Source of the DNA: Amborella trichopoda
Taxonomy: Eukaryota > Streptophyta > Magnoliopsida > Amborellales > Amborellaceae
Length of the DNA stretch: 64,000 nucleotides
Reading direction: 5' to 3'
NCBI RefSeq assembly: GCF_000471905.2
Contig: NW_006495273.1
Span: 4,507,689 to 4,571,688 of the forward strand
Both the position numbers and the translations under genes were made by a program. A model generated the notes under the pieces. It worked only from the letters and a program-made list of their open reading frames with translations, was not told where the DNA came from and did not search any database. Of the stretch, positions 63,820 to 64,000 are shown in pieces; position 1 is the first letter of the stretch; each line of letters starts with the position of its first letter.

Positions 63820-64000
63820 CTGGACCAGGGCAAGCAGTTTAACGTCATGCGGTCAGGACGTACACTATGGTTGAAGGTCATATAGCTTGGATCGCGGTTA
63901 TGCAGTTTAAAGCCATAAGGTCATGCAACAGACTTCCGCTACAATTTAAGGTCATATAGTTTGGACCATGGCTGCGCAGTTTAAGGTCATGCAGCATGGA
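63820..64000. repeat. Degenerate short repeat 'gtttaaGGTCATgcag'
   Basis: 'agtttaacgtcatgc', 'gaaggtcatatagcttggat', 'atttaaggtcatatagtttgga' and 'agtttaaggtcatgcagcatgga' follow one another to the window end, spaced 35-65 bases. A similar copy lies at about 63330. The array probably continues beyond the window. Confidence 0.6.

Noticed and set aside
1-64000. tRNA, rRNA or CRISPR features
   Set aside because: No complete tRNA cloverleaf, rRNA segment or regular spacer-repeat array was seen; the regular arrays here are ordinary minisatellites.

Overview
This window is nuclear DNA of a flowering plant. It is AT-rich, its genes are split by long introns, many repeats and transposon remnants are present, and an endogenous plant pararetrovirus and a decayed chloroplast-DNA insertion can both be recognised. 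I cannot name the species. One 2.1 kb coding sequence spread over 41 kb suggests a genome with inflated introns.

Two host genes are supported. (1) The last three coding exons of a CPYC-type glutaredoxin lie on the + strand at 2445-3014; the first exon was not found. (2) A complete 13-exon gene on the - strand (48888 down to 7467) encodes a 697-residue protein that matches, from memory, the FG-GAP/VCBS-like plant protein NERD1 (Arabidopsis At3g51050 type) from its signal peptide to its C-terminal membrane segment. All 12 introns are phase 0 and every splice site is GT-AG. The two genes converge.

Intron 11 of the large gene (8502-26431, 17.9 kb) is a pile of transposons. In order it holds a 2 kb hAT-like element, LINE remnants, LTR/PBS-like sequence, a broken Florendovirus/Petuvirus-like Caulimoviridae copy (about 14.4-20.5 kb, antisense to the host gene), a possible Gypsy remnant, a Mutator-like element with a possible captured gene fragment, a small LTR element with both LTRs, and another hAT-like element with 8-bp target duplications. 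Other introns hold MITEs, a large fold-back element, a Tourist-type MITE, a SINE tail and local duplications.

49-64 kb is intergenic. It contains a CT-rich leader with a TATA box on the - strand, a MITE in a TA microsatellite, a TA/GT microsatellite, a 48-bp minisatellite (about nine copies), a 76-bp tandem array whose units can fold into hairpins, a GC-rich block, a rearranged plastid insertion (inverted ycf1 3' end joined to rps15-ndhH-ndhA, about 59.65-62.12 kb), and 93-bp and 99-bp tandem repeats. 1-1.4 kb contains a Pol III-like promoter arrangement followed by a short tandem array and a T-run.

Exon boundaries, motifs, repeats and target duplications were read directly from the bases. 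Family names come from remembered sequence patterns, without database searches.
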